From Sideroxydans sp. (lineage in GTDB: Bacteria; Pseudomonadota; Gammaproteobacteria; Burkholderiales; Gallionellaceae), in the NCBI GenBank assembly GCA_027310725.1, contig DAIDAG010000080.1, forward strand, positions 113,469-177,468: a DNA stretch of 64,000 nucleotides. The letters run 5' to 3'. The notes below the pieces were generated by a model. It had not been told where the DNA came from and did not search any database. It worked only from the letters and a program-made list of their open reading frames with translations. This document shows positions 63,973 to 64,000 of this stretch, piece after piece; position 1 is the stretch's first letter, and each line of letters starts with the position of its first letter. A program made the translations under genes and the position numbers.

Positions 63973-64000
63973 GTCAGGCTGCTCCTTCATAGACGATTTG

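Overview
The window is about 64 kb of chromosomal DNA from a betaproteobacterium. The best guess is a freshwater iron-oxidising member of the Gallionellales (Gallionella/Sideroxydans relatives). This rests on the gene order hisA-hisF-hisI-hisE-hinT-tatABC-htrA-nif3, an Alternative Complex III operon running into sspA-sspB, the tandem cyanophycin synthetase locus, and many PAS/GGDEF/EAL sensors. That placement is an inference from gene content. No rRNA, tRNA or CRISPR array was recognised.

Layout. 1-6250: the end of the histidine operon (hisA is cut by the window edge, then hisF, hisI, hisE), hinT, tatABC, then a convergent DegS/HtrA-type protease and a divergent NIF3 protein. A structured ~330 bp insertion bounded by 15-bp direct repeats separates hisF from hisI. 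6300-8270: three minus-strand genes (DUF2721, MgtC/SapB, unknown). 8500-17040: a long operon that starts at a visible sigma70-like promoter. It encodes a pentahaem cytochrome, a Tat-exported molybdopterin-fold subunit, a ferredoxin subunit, two NrfD-like membrane subunits, a DUF3341 subunit and a monohaem cytochrome (ActA-F). It continues into sspA and sspB and ends at a strong terminator. In many betaproteobacteria the cytochrome bc1 genes petABC occupy this position, so one quinol:cytochrome c oxidoreductase appears to have replaced another in place. 17050-26800: rpoH (with a CIRCE/HrcA operator over its promoter), glyA, nrdR, ribD, ribE, a RibBX-type ribB, ribH, nusB, thiL, pgpA and a secreted nuclease. 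These are mostly overlapping genes.

26800-30250 is an AT-richer accessory patch. It holds a frameshifted relic of an Ig-like domain protein, a secreted His/Asp/Glu-rich protein, and a secreted protein joining an Ig-like domain to a LAS-type (M15-like) metallopeptidase. 30250-44100 holds a GMC oxidoreductase with its LysR regulator, two EamA transporters, an old-yellow-enzyme reductase, a PAS-GGDEF-EAL receptor, a VF530 protein, an S4 pseudouridine-synthase homologue with an altered active site, DUF3820 plus a RIO-type kinase, and an esterase followed by an MFS exporter.

44300-52640 contains a 23-residue basic protein, a second PAS-GGDEF-EAL protein, a GNAT, a YgjP-like metallopeptidase, and a minus-strand operon of three tiny membrane peptides. 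Two of these share a hydrophobic tail. The operon lies divergently next to a NarL-type response regulator and near a CHASE-PAS histidine kinase. 52900-64000: a DbpA-type helicase, an unknown 97-residue protein, the cyanophycin locus (cphA2 and cphA, divergent from an ABC transporter plus DUF1854 protein), lpxH and a periplasmic cyclophilin.

Dispersed palindromes of at least two families sit between genes (about 1778 and 24533; about 19339 and 63325). Starts were moved downstream of the longest open frame wherever a ribosome-binding site, signal peptide or family N-terminus supported this.
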